NCBI GenBank assembly: GCA_937928665.1
Contig: CALFVM010000328.1
Coordinates: forward strand, 1-18,587
DNA length: 18,587 nucleotides
Source of the DNA: an uncultured Candidatus Methylacidiphilales bacterium
GTDB lineage: Bacteria; Verrucomicrobiota; Verrucomicrobiia; Methylacidiphilales; CALFVM01
Direction of reading: 5' to 3'
Part shown: positions 1-8,894 of the stretch, in pieces
Position numbering within the stretch: position 1 is the first letter of the stretch
How the letters are laid out: the number at the start of each line of letters is the position of its first letter
Made by a program: the position numbers and the translations under genes
Notes under the pieces: generated by a model
The model's database searches: none
Seen by the model: only the letters and a program-made list of their open reading frames with translations
What the model was told of the DNA's origin: nothing

Positions 1-1957
1 TTCCTCCAGTGACCGGATTTACTATTCCCGCGTCGAGCCAACCACAATTTGGGGCGGCGGCTCCATGGCTGTCGCTTACCCCTCTTCCTGGTGGTTTTCA
101 GGGAATCCAAATCATGACGGAGACAGACTCAATAACGCTCCTGCTAACTTCAACTCAAGGACAGACTCTGGTAACGACAAAGCCTTTGTTGGAGACCCAA
201 TTTCCGTTGATGTGCCCACACGCACGGACATGACCGATCTCACCAACCTCGCTCAGCGGAACTTAGCCCCGTCCAGCGGAAACCTCAACGTCTCTTCGTT
301 CACCGTGGAATTCGAACTTGGTTTCGCGAGAACAGCAACCAGTCGTGATCCACTCATGACCGGTCGGGCGACCATCCCAGCACAGACCGTTCCAATCCCT
401 CACTTTGATTACGCGGGAACTCCCGCAGGCGGCGATTGGAAAGCTCGTCCTGCCACAGGAGGCGGCCTAATCGAACTGGCCTCAGTGGCCACGGCCACTG
501 ACGTTCAATGCACTCTACTTAGGCGCTACGACGCCAACCCCGCCAACTTGCACATGCGGCGCGGTGATGTCATTCGAACGGCCAATCTTCTTACCGGAAC
601 AACCCCACCTCTCGGTGGTGATTGGCGCCTGGCCCATTTTCAAACCGGTTCCCTAGCTGCAGATAAATTTGAATCCGTCCCTGGCCCTGCGGCAACGCGC
701 TTCAAGGCCTATGCGATCTTCTCAGATCGCGGCTATTACCCTCCGGGAGGAAACCCTGCCAACGAACGCAACCAGGGCCGCTATACCGGTGCCCGGCTGA
801 TGGCAGGCATGAACCTCAACCAGGGAGAATGGGACGGAATTAATCAAAACCTCGCTTCGTTAAACCTGGATGGGGCCACCATGTCAAATGGACGTCCGGG
901 CGACTTTGTTACCACCCTGCCGCAACGCAACCAACACGACGGAGCCATGTTTGAGCTTCCGATCGAACATTCCATCGGCCAAGGCAATCCGCGTAATCCC
1001 TACTTTAACGAGAGCGTTCAAGACACAAACCCAACAGGCTCTGGGCCTCAGTTCGACGTCCTCCAATTCACCCTCCTTTATTCCCCGAATCGTCAGGTCT
1101 ATTCGCCACTCCAGCTAGGTTCTTTAATGACCCAAGTTGCCTCTCAAAGACCATGGCAGACCCTTCTCTTCACCGCCATGCCCGCCGCGATCAACGTCCC
1201 CGGACCCGGACCCACCACGCCTGTCCAACCCTCTGAACACCCCGGTGCAGGTTCACCCCCAGACCACCTCATCGCCGACCTCCTCTGGATGCCCAGGGTT
1301 GACCCCGTTCCCATCAGCGAAAATCTTTCCACGGCCGGAAAAGTCAATCTCAACAACCGGATTCAACCCTTCGGCACCTACCTCAAGCGCGATACCGCTG
1401 TCCGTGCTGCACTCAAGCATCTCCGGGTCCGTTCTATCCTCAATGCCCAAGCTCTGTCCAATCACCGACGCACCGACATGCCGAATCCGGCACCCACAAC
1501 GGTCACCTCGACCGCCCTGGACATCAACGAAACAATGACACTAATCAACGCCCGCCTGGATGCTGGCAACCTCTACAAATCACCCACGGAAATCTGCGAA
1601 ATTCCCCTCGTCCCCGAAGGCGGAACCAACCTCCGCACTTGGTGGAACCAACGTCGTTATACCGCGGACAATCTCCGCGAACGCCCCTACGCCCACCTCC
1701 ATCCCCTCCTCACAACCAAGTCCAATTCCTATCGCGTCCACTGGCGCGTTCAAGTGCTCGACAGACCCCGCCAGCCCAACCAATGGGTCGAAGGTCGCGA
1801 TAAGGTCATCTCTGAATATCGCGGTTCCACACTCATTGAGCGGTATCTCGAACCATCGGACACGAACATCCCCGATTACGCAACCGAAGCGTCCCCCGCG
1901 TCCCTCCACAACTTTTATCGTTGGCGCGTCGTCAGCAACACCCAGTTCAACCCCTGA
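1..1957 (+). CDS. Verru_Chthon cassette protein A, C-terminal part (5' end beyond window)
   Basis: The reading frame is open from base 2 to the stop at 1955-1957 with no in-frame stop or convincing start upstream of the first Met at 65, so the gene begins outside the window and about 650 residues are seen. The protein is rich in Asn, Pro and Arg, with no membrane segment in this part. It contains stretches I associate with Verru_Chthon cassette protein A: a DRGYYPPGG segment, a LLWMPRVDPVPISENLSTAG segment (encoded near 1279-1340) followed by a KVNLNNRIQPF block, and an RAALKHLRV block. In that family these large exported proteins are encoded in four-gene cassettes with prepilin-like partners B, C and D; none of those follows here, so partners would lie to the left. 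Function is unknown; a role at the cell surface or in a pseudopilus-like assembly is inference. Assignment is from remembered motifs and was not searched. Confidence 0.72.
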   Translation, partial: SSSDRIYYSRVEPTTIWGGGSMAVAYPSSWWFSGNPNHDGDRLNNAPANFNSRTDSGNDKAFVGDPISVDVPTRTDMTDLTNLAQRNLAPSSGNLNVSSFTVEFELGFARTATSRDPLMTGRATIPAQTVPIPHFDYAGTPAGGDWKARPATGGGLIELASVATATDVQCTLLRRYDANPANLHMRRGDVIRTANLLTGTTPPLGGDWRLAHFQTGSLAADKFESVPGPAATRFKAYAIFSDRGYYPPGGNPANERNQGRYTGARLMAGMNLNQGEWDGINQNLASLNLDGATMSNGRPGDFVTTLPQRNQHDGAMFELPIEHSIGQGNPRNPYFNESVQDTNPTGSGPQFDVLQFTLLYSPNRQVYSPLQLGSLMTQVASQRPWQTLLFTAMPAAINVPGPGPTTPVQPSEHPGAGSPPDHLIADLLWMPRVDPVPISENLSTAGKVNLNNRIQPFGTYLKRDTAVRAALKHLRVRSILNAQALSNHRRTDMPNPAPTTVTSTALDINETMTLINARLDAGNLYKSPTEICEIPLVPEGGTNLRTWWNQRRYTADNLRERPYAHLHPLLTTKSNSYRVHWRVQVLDRPRQPNQWVEGRDKVISEYRGSTLIERYLEPSDTNIPDYATEASPASLHNFYRWRVVSNTQFNP

Positions 1958-2030
1958 ATGGGCCCCGGCAGACCCGCGTTGCGGTCAGATGCGGTCGACC
2001 GAGTCCAATCATCTGGATCTCCTCCTTGAA

Positions 2031-2059
2031 TTGACGGCCATGGGATGCGGGCGTAGCCT
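2031..2059 (+). promoter_or_regulatory. Weak sigma70-like promoter candidate before the aldo/keto reductase
   Basis: TTGACG at 2031-2036 is followed by a 17-base spacer and TAGCCT at 2054-2059. The -35 matches consensus at five of six positions, but the -10 matches only at three. Transcription would start about at the ATG at 2066, giving a leaderless message, which fits the absence of a Shine-Dalgarno sequence there. It could easily be chance. Confidence 0.2.
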
Positions 2060-2065
2060 TTTGCG

Positions 2066-3097
2066 ATGGAGTTTCGTTTTTTTCCCCAAACAAGCATTGC
2101 CCCATGCTCGGCCGTCGGCTTCGGTCTCTGGACCATCTCGACTGGTTGGTGGGGCACCTACACCGAGGACCAGGCCATCAGCCTCATGCGGAAGGCACTC
2201 GATCTCGGGATTAACTTTTTCGATGCCGCCGATACCTACGGCAATGGCCTGAGCGAAGATCTCATTGCCAAAGCCTTCCCGAAAAATCGGGACGAAATCG
2301 TCATCGCCACCAAAGTGGGCTACGATTTCTACAGCCATGGCAATGCCCGCCGTGGCCAGCGCGAAATTCCCCAAGACTTCTCCCCCGCCTTCATCCGCGA
2401 TGCCGTGGACCGCGCTCTCCTTCGTCTCAAAACCGATCGGATTGACCTCCTCCAGCTTCACAACATCCGGATGGAACAAGTGGGCGACGATGCCCTCTGG
2501 ACCCTCCTGGAAACGCTCCGCCGGGAGGGCAAGATTCTCGGCTACGGTGCGGCCCTTGGGCCCGCGATTGGCTGGCTCTACGAAGGCATCGACTGTGTCC
2601 AACAACGCAAGCCCCACGTTCTCCAGCATATCTACAACATGCTCGAACCCCATCCCGGCCAGGCCATCCTCGACGCCACCCCGGAGGACGCTCCCACCCG
2701 CTTCCTCATCCGTGTCACGCATTCTTCCGGGATGCTCGAGGGTAAATACACCGCCGATACCGTCTTCCCCCCCAATGACCATCGCAGTCATCGGCCCCGC
2801 TCGTGGCTCCTCAACGGGCTGAAAAAAATCGAACGCCTCCAACCCCTGGTCAACTCAGAGCGAACCCTCGGCCAGGTTGCTCTCCTTTGGCTCCTCGCCC
2901 AACCCCGCGTCGGCGTCTGCCTCCCCAACATCTACGATGCCGAGCAATTGGAAGAGTTTGCCCGCGCCCCGGACTGCCCAGCCTTGACCCACGACGAACT
3001 CGAACTCGTCCGGACGCTCCAGGCAGAAAACTTCGGGGTCGAAGACGAAGCTCCCCGGTTCAAAGGCACGATGGAACGGGAACCTGCCGCTGCCTGA
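2066..3097 (+). CDS. Aldo/keto reductase
   Basis: This is a 343-residue NADPH-dependent oxidoreductase of the aldo/keto reductase superfamily, a cytoplasmic TIM barrel that reduces aldehydes or ketones; the substrate cannot be read from sequence. The family tetrad is visible: Asp53 and Tyr58 in FFDAADTYGNG, Lys83 in ATKVGYD, and His132 in LLQLHN. The N-terminal strand has the usual VGFGLW pattern and the LKTDRIDLLQLHN block is typical. The length fits the family. The ATG at 2066 is the first possible start because an in-frame TAG lies at 2054-2056; no Shine-Dalgarno sequence precedes it. The gene lies 39 bases upstream of the photolyase on the same strand, so the two may be co-transcribed, though no functional link is evident. 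It follows the cassette A gene by 108 bases. Confidence 0.93.
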   Translation: MEFRFFPQTSIAPCSAVGFGLWTISTGWWGTYTEDQAISLMRKALDLGINFFDAADTYGNGLSEDLIAKAFPKNRDEIVIATKVGYDFYSHGNARRGQREIPQDFSPAFIRDAVDRALLRLKTDRIDLLQLHNIRMEQVGDDALWTLLETLRREGKILGYGAALGPAIGWLYEGIDCVQQRKPHVLQHIYNMLEPHPGQAILDATPEDAPTRFLIRVTHSSGMLEGKYTADTVFPPNDHRSHRPRSWLLNGLKKIERLQPLVNSERTLGQVALLWLLAQPRVGVCLPNIYDAEQLEEFARAPDCPALTHDELELVRTLQAENFGVEDEAPRFKGTMEREPAAA

Positions 3098-3136
3098 CCA
3101 CCTCCTCACACGCTTCGCATCCCTTCAAATCCAACC

Positions 3137-4477
3137 ATGAAGCGAGCTCTCGTCTGGTTCCGGCGCGACCTTCGCACCGTGGACCATCCCGCCCTGGCAG
3201 CCGCTGTCGGTCAAGCTGAGCAGGTCGCGCCCGTCTTTGTCTTTGACCCCGCCATCCTCAAGGCGCCCGACATCGGCCCACCCCGTGTCGCCTACCTCCT
3301 GGCCGCTCTCGATTCTCTGGACAAGAACTTGCGCGAACTCGGCGGTCGCCTTTTCATCCGCAGTGGCTCTCCCGCCGAAGTTCTCCCCGCCCTGGCTCAA
3401 CAAATCAAAGCCGAAGCGATTTTTTGGAACGACGACGTGGAGCCCTACGCCCTCGCCCGCGATGCGGAGGTGCAGGCCCGCTGTCAATCTCTCGGCTGCG
3501 CTGTTCAACGGTTCCAGGATCAAACGGTGCACGGCCCTGACTCCGTTCTAAAAAGTGACGGCACCCCCTACGCCGTCTTTACTCCCTACTCCCGTGCCTG
3601 GCTCGCCCGCCCGCTACCCAAGCCCCTTCCCCGCCCCAAAACCATCACCACCCCCGCCGGGCTTTCTTCCGATCCCCTTCCCTCCCTGGCCGAACTCGGC
3701 TTCACCCTCCGCATCCCCATGATTTCTTCCGGGGAGAAAGCGGCTCTGGACACTTGGAAAACGTTTGCCGCCGGTCCCGCCTCTTCGTATGCCTCCGGGC
3801 GAAACTTCCCCGCGCTCGACTCCACCTCGCGCCTCTCGCCTCACCTCCGCTTCGGCACCATTTCCCCGCGCTGGTTGGCCGACCGGGTCGATCGCCTGCT
3901 GGCGGAACAACCGGCCCATCGCAAAGAAATCGAGGTCTTCCGCCAGGAACTCATCTGGCGCGACTTCTACAAGACCATCCTCCGGCACTTCCCCCGCGTT
4001 GCCACCGGCTGTTTCAAACCGGAATACGACGCCCTCGGCTGGGAAAATCGCGACGACTTATTCACGGCTTGGTGCGAGGGCCGCACCGGCTACCCCATCG
4101 TCGATGCTGCCATGCGCCAGCTCAACGCCACTGGCTGGATGCACAACCGGCTCCGCATGATTGTCGCCTCCTTCCTCACCAAAGATCTCCTCGTTTCCTG
4201 GCAATGGGGCGAGCGTTATTTCATGCAACATCTCTTTGACGGAGACCTCGCCGCCAACAACGGCGGTTGGCAGTGGGCGGCCAGCACCGGGACCGACGCC
4301 CAGCCCTATTTCCGCATTTTTAACCCGGCGTCCCAGGCCGAAAAGTTTGATCCGGAAGGTCGCTTCATTGAAACGTGGGTTCCCGAAGCAACCTCTCTCC
4401 GTTATCTTCCCCCGATTGTCGATCACGCCACGCAACGAACCCGGGCTCTGGCTCTCTTCCAGGCCGCCCGGTCCTGA
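3137..4477 (+). CDS. phrB: Deoxyribodipyrimidine photolyase (cryptochrome/photolyase family)
   Basis: The 446-residue protein is a blue-light, FAD-dependent DNA repair enzyme that splits UV-induced pyrimidine dimers. The N-terminal alpha/beta antenna domain opens with LVWFRRDLR (residues 5-13). The helical FAD domain has RLSPHLRFGTIS (232-243), WRDFYKTI (274-281), GRTGYPIVDAAMRQL (315-329), GWMHNRLRM (333-341) and NNGGWQWAASTGTDAQPYFR (374-393). The electron-transfer tryptophan triad of E. coli PhrB corresponds to Trp312, Trp355 and Trp378. The overall pattern is of class I CPD photolyases. The C-terminus is unusual: between WVPE (414-417) and PIVDH (426-430) only eight residues remain, where E. 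coli PhrB has about 27, so the IHEPW-type segment is missing. The start at 3137 gives the canonical N-terminus but has no evident Shine-Dalgarno sequence. The gene converges on the mannosidase with a 16-base gap. Confidence 0.95.
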   Translation: MKRALVWFRRDLRTVDHPALAAAVGQAEQVAPVFVFDPAILKAPDIGPPRVAYLLAALDSLDKNLRELGGRLFIRSGSPAEVLPALAQQIKAEAIFWNDDVEPYALARDAEVQARCQSLGCAVQRFQDQTVHGPDSVLKSDGTPYAVFTPYSRAWLARPLPKPLPRPKTITTPAGLSSDPLPSLAELGFTLRIPMISSGEKAALDTWKTFAAGPASSYASGRNFPALDSTSRLSPHLRFGTISPRWLADRVDRLLAEQPAHRKEIEVFRQELIWRDFYKTILRHFPRVATGCFKPEYDALGWENRDDLFTAWCEGRTGYPIVDAAMRQLNATGWMHNRLRMIVASFLTKDLLVSWQWGERYFMQHLFDGDLAANNGGWQWAASTGTDAQPYFRIFNPASQAEKFDPEGRFIETWVPEATSLRYLPPIVDHATQRTRALALFQAARS

Positions 4478-4493
4478 CTGGCTTTCTCGACTC

Positions 4494-7400
4494 CTAGCAC
4501 CAGACTCGCACCGAGATCAACTCACACGGTCCAAAAGCCAGCGCGGCACCGGGAGCGATGGGTTCCCCCGGCTCCTCCTTCAGATTGGTCCGTTCCGCCT
4601 GCCAACCCTCCGCGAAACTTAGCCGCACCTTTCCGCGCAGCCCCCGTGTCTCGTGCAGGCGCAGCACCAGACCGCGACCGTCGTTTGCCGGCTTAACCCA
4701 GGCAGGGACCAGACTGGTGCCCCCCTCCAGATTCAACCCAAGGTCGGCCGCTCCCTGTCCCGCACACGGCAAGGAGCCCGTGAACAGCAAATCGGCCAGC
4801 GCGGCCGGCTGCTCTTCCCGCACCACTTCCCGTCCGCCCCAGGCTAGGGCGATTTCAAAGACATGCGAACCGTGATCGGAGAAACGGTGGGTATAACGCG
4901 GGTTGCGCAGAGCCACATGATGATCCGCATCGGTCACCTTCGCGCTCCGCACCAGGCTGGTGTGGAGTTCTCCATCGCGGCAGCCAAACCCGTATCGGTC
5001 TTGGGTAATCAGGGCCAAACCCTCTGCCTCTCCATCGTCCATCACCACCGCCCAACGGCTGGCCGGCACTTCAAACTGAGCATCGGCGGCCAGCGACCGG
5101 CTCCGCTGCGGACGCAACACGCTGCCAAACGGTGCACCGAACCGGGCCTGTTGACCGGCATAAGCCGTGGGAAAGACCGCCTGCAACAGCATTTCATCAT
5201 CATGCCACTCGATTTCATACCGGATTTTCAAGACCGGTAAACCCGCTTCCACCCGGTAAATAACTCGTGCCCGACTTTTCTCCGTTAGGGCCACGTCATA
5301 AACCGCCCCGCCGGCCGAACGCCGCGCCCCGGCTGAGACCAACGTTGCCACTCCCGCAAGGGGAAGCGGATTCGCCAACGTGTTCCGGTCAATATCCCAC
5401 GCCTCAAAGATCGCCGGGTGATCCTTGAAACAACGCAACTGCCCCAACGGTTCGGCCAGCACCACGGACTGCCCGTCAAACCGGAGCGCGGCCATCTGTC
5501 CACCTGTGGTCAGTTCCGCTTCCACCCGTCCGTTGGTCAAGACGCGCCCGTCCCAGCGGCAAATCTGATCCTCCCGAACCGGTTGGGCCTCTTCGTCTGT
5601 CCGCACGGACAAAGGCGGTAAAGTCAGAACCGCGTCCCTTTCCTCAAACAAAACCGATTGAGACAAAGCCAGCGGATTGAACAGAGCCGCCCCTGTTCCA
5701 CCCAGAGCATCTATCGCCTCCGCCCGACTGGCGGCCGCCAGAGCTTCGCGCTCGGGGATGCCCTCCTCGTAAACTTCGATAATGGAGCTTCCCGGGATGT
5801 AATCGTGGAATTGGGCAAAGACCAGCCGTCGCCACGTTTCCACACTGGCCTGGCCGGTTCCCGTCACCGCCCGTGCGGCCTCCTCGACCTGCAAGGCCCG
5901 CTCCAAATGGCGAAAGTTCTGTTTGACCGCCACATGGGTGGTCAGGACCCCGCGGTGAAACTCCAGATAGATTTCCCCATCCCACACCGGCAACCGGTCG
6001 GCCACCGGGCGCAACCGTTCAAAAAACTCATCAATCCGTCCCCAACGAGCAGAAGGCACCCCGGCCAGATCGGCATAGCGCCGCATCCGCTCGCACATTT
6101 CCTCAGTCGGCCCGCCCCCGCCGTCGCCAAAGCCCACCGGCACCAGCACTTCCGGATGAACATCGACCTGGCGGTGGGCCCGGACCGGATCGACCATGTC
6201 CGATGGCAGCCCCCAGGCATTGTAACCTTGGTCACAGCCCATGACGTGGGCGATCACCTCCGCCCCGTCATGTCCCCGCCAGCGGAAACTGGTGAACGGG
6301 AACTTCGTCACCGTGCTCCAGGCCAGCTTTGTCGTGTAGAAAAAGTCTACACCTGTTTCCCGCATCAGCCGCGGCAGCGCGGCACAATACCCGAACACAT
6401 CGGGCAGCCAGACCACCCGGCTGGGCGATCCCGTCAGCCGCAGGAACTCCTCCTGACCCAGTAACAAACTCCGCGCCAGTGCCTCTCCACAGGCCATGTT
6501 TGTATCACTCTCCACCTCCATCGCTCCCACCGGCTCCCAACGCCCCTCCGAAATACGGGCCCGCACCCGCTCCATCAATTCCGGTGAACGCCGCTCCACC
6601 GCCCGATAACTGGCCGGCTGCGAATAACCAAAAACAAAATCCGGATAGCGTCGCAGCAAACTCTCCGCATTGGAAAACGTGTGCACCGCTTTGGCCTCAC
6701 CCATCCGCTCTGGCCAAAGCCAGACCAGATCGATGTGCGCGTGACCTGTCGCCGTCACCCGCACTCCGGGCAGGGCGCCCCGTACTCGCTCGAAAAGCTC
6801 TGCCAACGGTGCCGCTGCCGCCTCAGGTCCCCCGTTGTCCAGTGCATCCACTGCGCGATCCAGTCCGCCCACGAGGATCCGGACCAGAGGATCGATCCCC
6901 ATCCACGACTCTCGCAAATGCATGGAGGAAGCGAAACGATCGGGGCGCACCAGTTCCGGCTCACGCTTGGCCAACATTTCGGCCACATCCCACAACACCA
7001 GAAAATCATGCAACACCTTCCACGCGGCCTCGTCCCGTTTCGCCAAAAACGCTCCCTGTAAACGGCTGCCCCCTTCACTAATCCCCTGCGGCTCGTTCCC
7101 CACCCAAATCCCCGTCCGGCAACACGTCGCCTCCACCCACATCTCATCCCACTTCCCGGGCAGTTCGACATATTTGTGCCCCGGATCAAATCCGCCCACC
7201 GGCACCCCATCCACATAAAGGGTCGCTTCCCCTTCATCCCGCCAGACCAGATGAGTGAACGCGCCCACCGCATCCGGTTCCAAACCAATGCGGAACCAAC
7301 GCTGATCGAATAATCGGCCCCAGTACTGCGGATACGCCTCCACCCTCTCCAAGTCTCGCGGACGTTCCCCATAGGCCACATGATCCCGCGTGGCCAGCCC

Positions 7401-7511
7401 GGCCTCGAGAGGCAAACAGGTTGTGTCCACGGTCCAGATTGACGCACGCAGTCGGCTGATCGCCTGGCCAATTCGGGGGGGAAGCAAATGGAGATAGGGG
7501 GTTTTGTCCAT
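4494..7511 (-). CDS. Alpha-mannosidase, glycoside hydrolase family 38
   Basis: This is a 1005-residue zinc-dependent retaining glycosidase that removes alpha-linked mannose, probably from taken-up or internal oligosaccharides. No signal peptide or membrane helix is visible, so it is likely cytoplasmic. An N-terminal beta-rich region (about 1-250) precedes the catalytic barrel, which opens with TGHAHIDLVWLWPERMGEAK (255-274); His259 and Asp261 are the expected zinc ligands. Asp371 in VWLPDVFGY is the expected nucleophile and another zinc ligand. FGDGGGGP (461-468) and EFHRGVLTTH (517-526) are further family blocks. The C-terminal third is the beta-sandwich part. The frame can be extended to a TTG at 7550, but ATG at 7511 is preferred because it gives the usual DKTPYLHLLPPRI-like N-terminus. 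It is divergent from ribD by 100 bases. No sugar transporter or regulator adjoins it, so the natural substrate is unclear. Confidence 0.95.
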   Translation of the reverse strand: MDKTPYLHLLPPRIGQAISRLRASIWTVDTTCLPLEAGLATRDHVAYGERPRDLERVEAYPQYWGRLFDQRWFRIGLEPDAVGAFTHLVWRDEGEATLYVDGVPVGGFDPGHKYVELPGKWDEMWVEATCCRTGIWVGNEPQGISEGGSRLQGAFLAKRDEAAWKVLHDFLVLWDVAEMLAKREPELVRPDRFASSMHLRESWMGIDPLVRILVGGLDRAVDALDNGGPEAAAAPLAELFERVRGALPGVRVTATGHAHIDLVWLWPERMGEAKAVHTFSNAESLLRRYPDFVFGYSQPASYRAVERRSPELMERVRARISEGRWEPVGAMEVESDTNMACGEALARSLLLGQEEFLRLTGSPSRVVWLPDVFGYCAALPRLMRETGVDFFYTTKLAWSTVTKFPFTSFRWRGHDGAEVIAHVMGCDQGYNAWGLPSDMVDPVRAHRQVDVHPEVLVPVGFGDGGGGPTEEMCERMRRYADLAGVPSARWGRIDEFFERLRPVADRLPVWDGEIYLEFHRGVLTTHVAVKQNFRHLERALQVEEAARAVTGTGQASVETWRRLVFAQFHDYIPGSSIIEVYEEGIPEREALAAASRAEAIDALGGTGAALFNPLALSQSVLFEERDAVLTLPPLSVRTDEEAQPVREDQICRWDGRVLTNGRVEAELTTGGQMAALRFDGQSVVLAEPLGQLRCFKDHPAIFEAWDIDRNTLANPLPLAGVATLVSAGARRSAGGAVYDVALTEKSRARVIYRVEAGLPVLKIRYEIEWHDDEMLLQAVFPTAYAGQQARFGAPFGSVLRPQRSRSLAADAQFEVPASRWAVVMDDGEAEGLALITQDRYGFGCRDGELHTSLVRSAKVTDADHHVALRNPRYTHRFSDHGSHVFEIALAWGGREVVREEQPAALADLLFTGSLPCAGQGAADLGLNLEGGTSLVPAWVKPANDGRGLVLRLHETRGLRGKVRLSFAEGWQAERTNLKEEPGEPIAPGAALAFGPCELISVRVWC

Positions 7512-7611
7512 AGGGTGAACGGATGGTATTGGTCCCCGGTCCCTTGGCAACCGGAACCTAAACGGTGTCCCGGATTGCTTTGCCCACCCATCTCCGTTAT
7601 GTCCTCAGGTC

Positions 7612-8625
7612 ATGGGTGAAGCGGCAGACCTCCGGTGGATGCGGTGCGCTCTGGACCTTGCCCGGCGCGGACTGGGCCACACCTCACCCAACCCCTGCGT
7701 CGGAGCTGTCATTGTACGGGGCGGACGCCTCCTCGGCCAGGGCTGGCACCGGGCCGCCGGGAAACCTCATGCCGAAGTCGAAGCCGTCCGCGACGCCCAC
7801 CGCCAGGGCCACCGTTTGCAGGGCAGCACCCTCTACGTCACGCTCGAACCCTGTTGCACGTATGGACGCACCCCGCCCTGCACCGAACTGATCCTCCGGG
7901 AAAAGTTCAAGCGGGTTGTGGTCGGTGCGACCGATCCCAATCCGGCCCATGCCGGTCGGGCCTACACCATCCTCCGCAACGCCGGAATCACCGTGACTGA
8001 AGGCGTCCTGGCCGAAGCCTGCGCCGACCTCAACCGCGCCTTCAATCACTGGATCACGACCGGACAACCCTGGGTCATCCTGAAACTCGCCCTCACCGCT
8101 GACGGGGCACTCGCTCTGCCTCCCGGTCAAGGCCGTTGGCTGACCAGCTTGCCCGCCCGGCGCGAAGTCCATCAGCTCCGCGCCACCTGCGATGCTATCC
8201 TGGTTGGTGCCGGCACTCTTCGGGCCGACCGGCCACGTCTCACCGTGCGAGGCATTCGTGGTGCCCGGCAACCCCTTCGCCTCATTCTCAGCCGCTCCGG
8301 GAGTCTGCCACCCGATGCCCCCGTCTTCACGGATCGGTGGCGGGAACGCACCCGGGTTATCCGGCGCGGCTCTCTCCCCGGCATCCTGAACCAGCTCGGA
8401 CGCGAGGGCGTCACCTCCGTTTTGGTCGAAGGCGGTGCCCGGATCACGGATGCCTTGATCCGAGCCGGTTGTGTGCATGAACTCATTGTCTTTATCGCCC
8501 CAAAATGGGCCGGTGCCCGATTGCTCCCCCGCCCCCGCTTCCTCGGTCAGCTCAGGCTTCAACGGCAGGAACTCCGCATGGTCGGTCCCGACTTGCGTCT
8601 TGATGCCCGCGTGATCCACCCATAA
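7612..8625 (+). CDS. ribD: Bifunctional riboflavin biosynthesis deaminase/reductase RibD
   Basis: RibD performs two consecutive steps of riboflavin synthesis: deamination of 2,5-diamino-6-ribosylamino-4(3H)-pyrimidinone 5'-phosphate, then NADPH-dependent reduction of the ribosyl chain. The N-terminal half (about 8-145) is a cytidine-deaminase-type fold with zinc ligands His53 in HAEVEA, Cys81 and Cys90 in EPCCTYGRTPPC; Glu55 is the proton shuttle. The usual PCSH is PCCT here. The C-terminal reductase half (about 153-337) has VHQLRATCDAILVGAGTLRA (186-205), RPRLTVR and a VLVEGGARITDALI block (270-283). At 337 residues it is slightly shorter than E. coli RibD. ATG at 7612 is chosen because it begins just before the first family helix; only a weak AGG precedes it. 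No other rib gene is adjacent, so it seems to be encoded alone. Confidence 0.96.
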   Translation: MGEAADLRWMRCALDLARRGLGHTSPNPCVGAVIVRGGRLLGQGWHRAAGKPHAEVEAVRDAHRQGHRLQGSTLYVTLEPCCTYGRTPPCTELILREKFKRVVVGATDPNPAHAGRAYTILRNAGITVTEGVLAEACADLNRAFNHWITTGQPWVILKLALTADGALALPPGQGRWLTSLPARREVHQLRATCDAILVGAGTLRADRPRLTVRGIRGARQPLRLILSRSGSLPPDAPVFTDRWRERTRVIRRGSLPGILNQLGREGVTSVLVEGGARITDALIRAGCVHELIVFIAPKWAGARLLPRPRFLGQLRLQRQELRMVGPDLRLDARVIHP

Positions 8626-8894
8626 ATCGTTTCCTTCAACGTCATCCCCTTTGGCTGCTTGTTTTCATTCCCATCCTTCCCCAGATCATCGACAGCACTT
8701 TCCATATCTTGCACAACCTCCCGCTCATCGTTTCGGCACTCCCCACCGAGGCTCTCCACGCGCGGTTCAATGTCACCATTCTCCTGTTCAACCTCCTCGT
8801 CCACCGGTTGGGTGCCCTCGTCAATCTGTCTTTCCGCATCGAGGCACTTCCCCAAACGGTCGGACGTCTCCTTCTTTTTACGGAAGCTTGTCAT
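8559..8894 (-). CDS. Doubtful small charged hypothetical protein
   Basis: A 111-codon frame begins at an ATG (8892-8894) preceded by AGGAAGG at 8900-8906 with a 5-base spacer. The product would be very hydrophilic, with a Lys/Arg-rich start (MTSFRKKKE) and an acidic middle rich in Glu and Asp. I recognise no family. In favour are the ribosome binding site and roughly half of the codons in the first part starting with G, as in real genes here. Against are its 67-base tail-to-tail overlap with ribD, the lack of homology, and the fact that the opposite strand carries an exactly codon-aligned open frame (8709-9086), so one is an artefact of the other. The frame stays open upstream to a TTG at 9062. 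Confidence 0.25.
   Translation of the reverse strand: MTSFRKKKETSDRLGKCLDAERQIDEGTQPVDEEVEQENGDIEPRVESLGGECRNDEREVVQDMESAVDDLGKDGNENKQPKGMTLKETIYGWITRASRRKSGPTMRSSCR

Noticed and set aside
2009..2842. 277-codon minus-strand frame opposite the aldo/keto reductase
   Set aside because: The reductase has its complete catalytic tetrad on the plus strand; the minus frame is a shadow.
7509..7550. TTG start at 7550 for the mannosidase
   Set aside because: The extra 13 residues do not look like the family N-terminus, and an ATG lies at 7511 in the expected place.
7536..7554. CCGGT/ACCGG inverted repeat in the mannosidase-ribD divergent gap as an operator
   Set aside because: Only five bases pair, flanks do not extend the symmetry, and no second copy or regulator gene is present.
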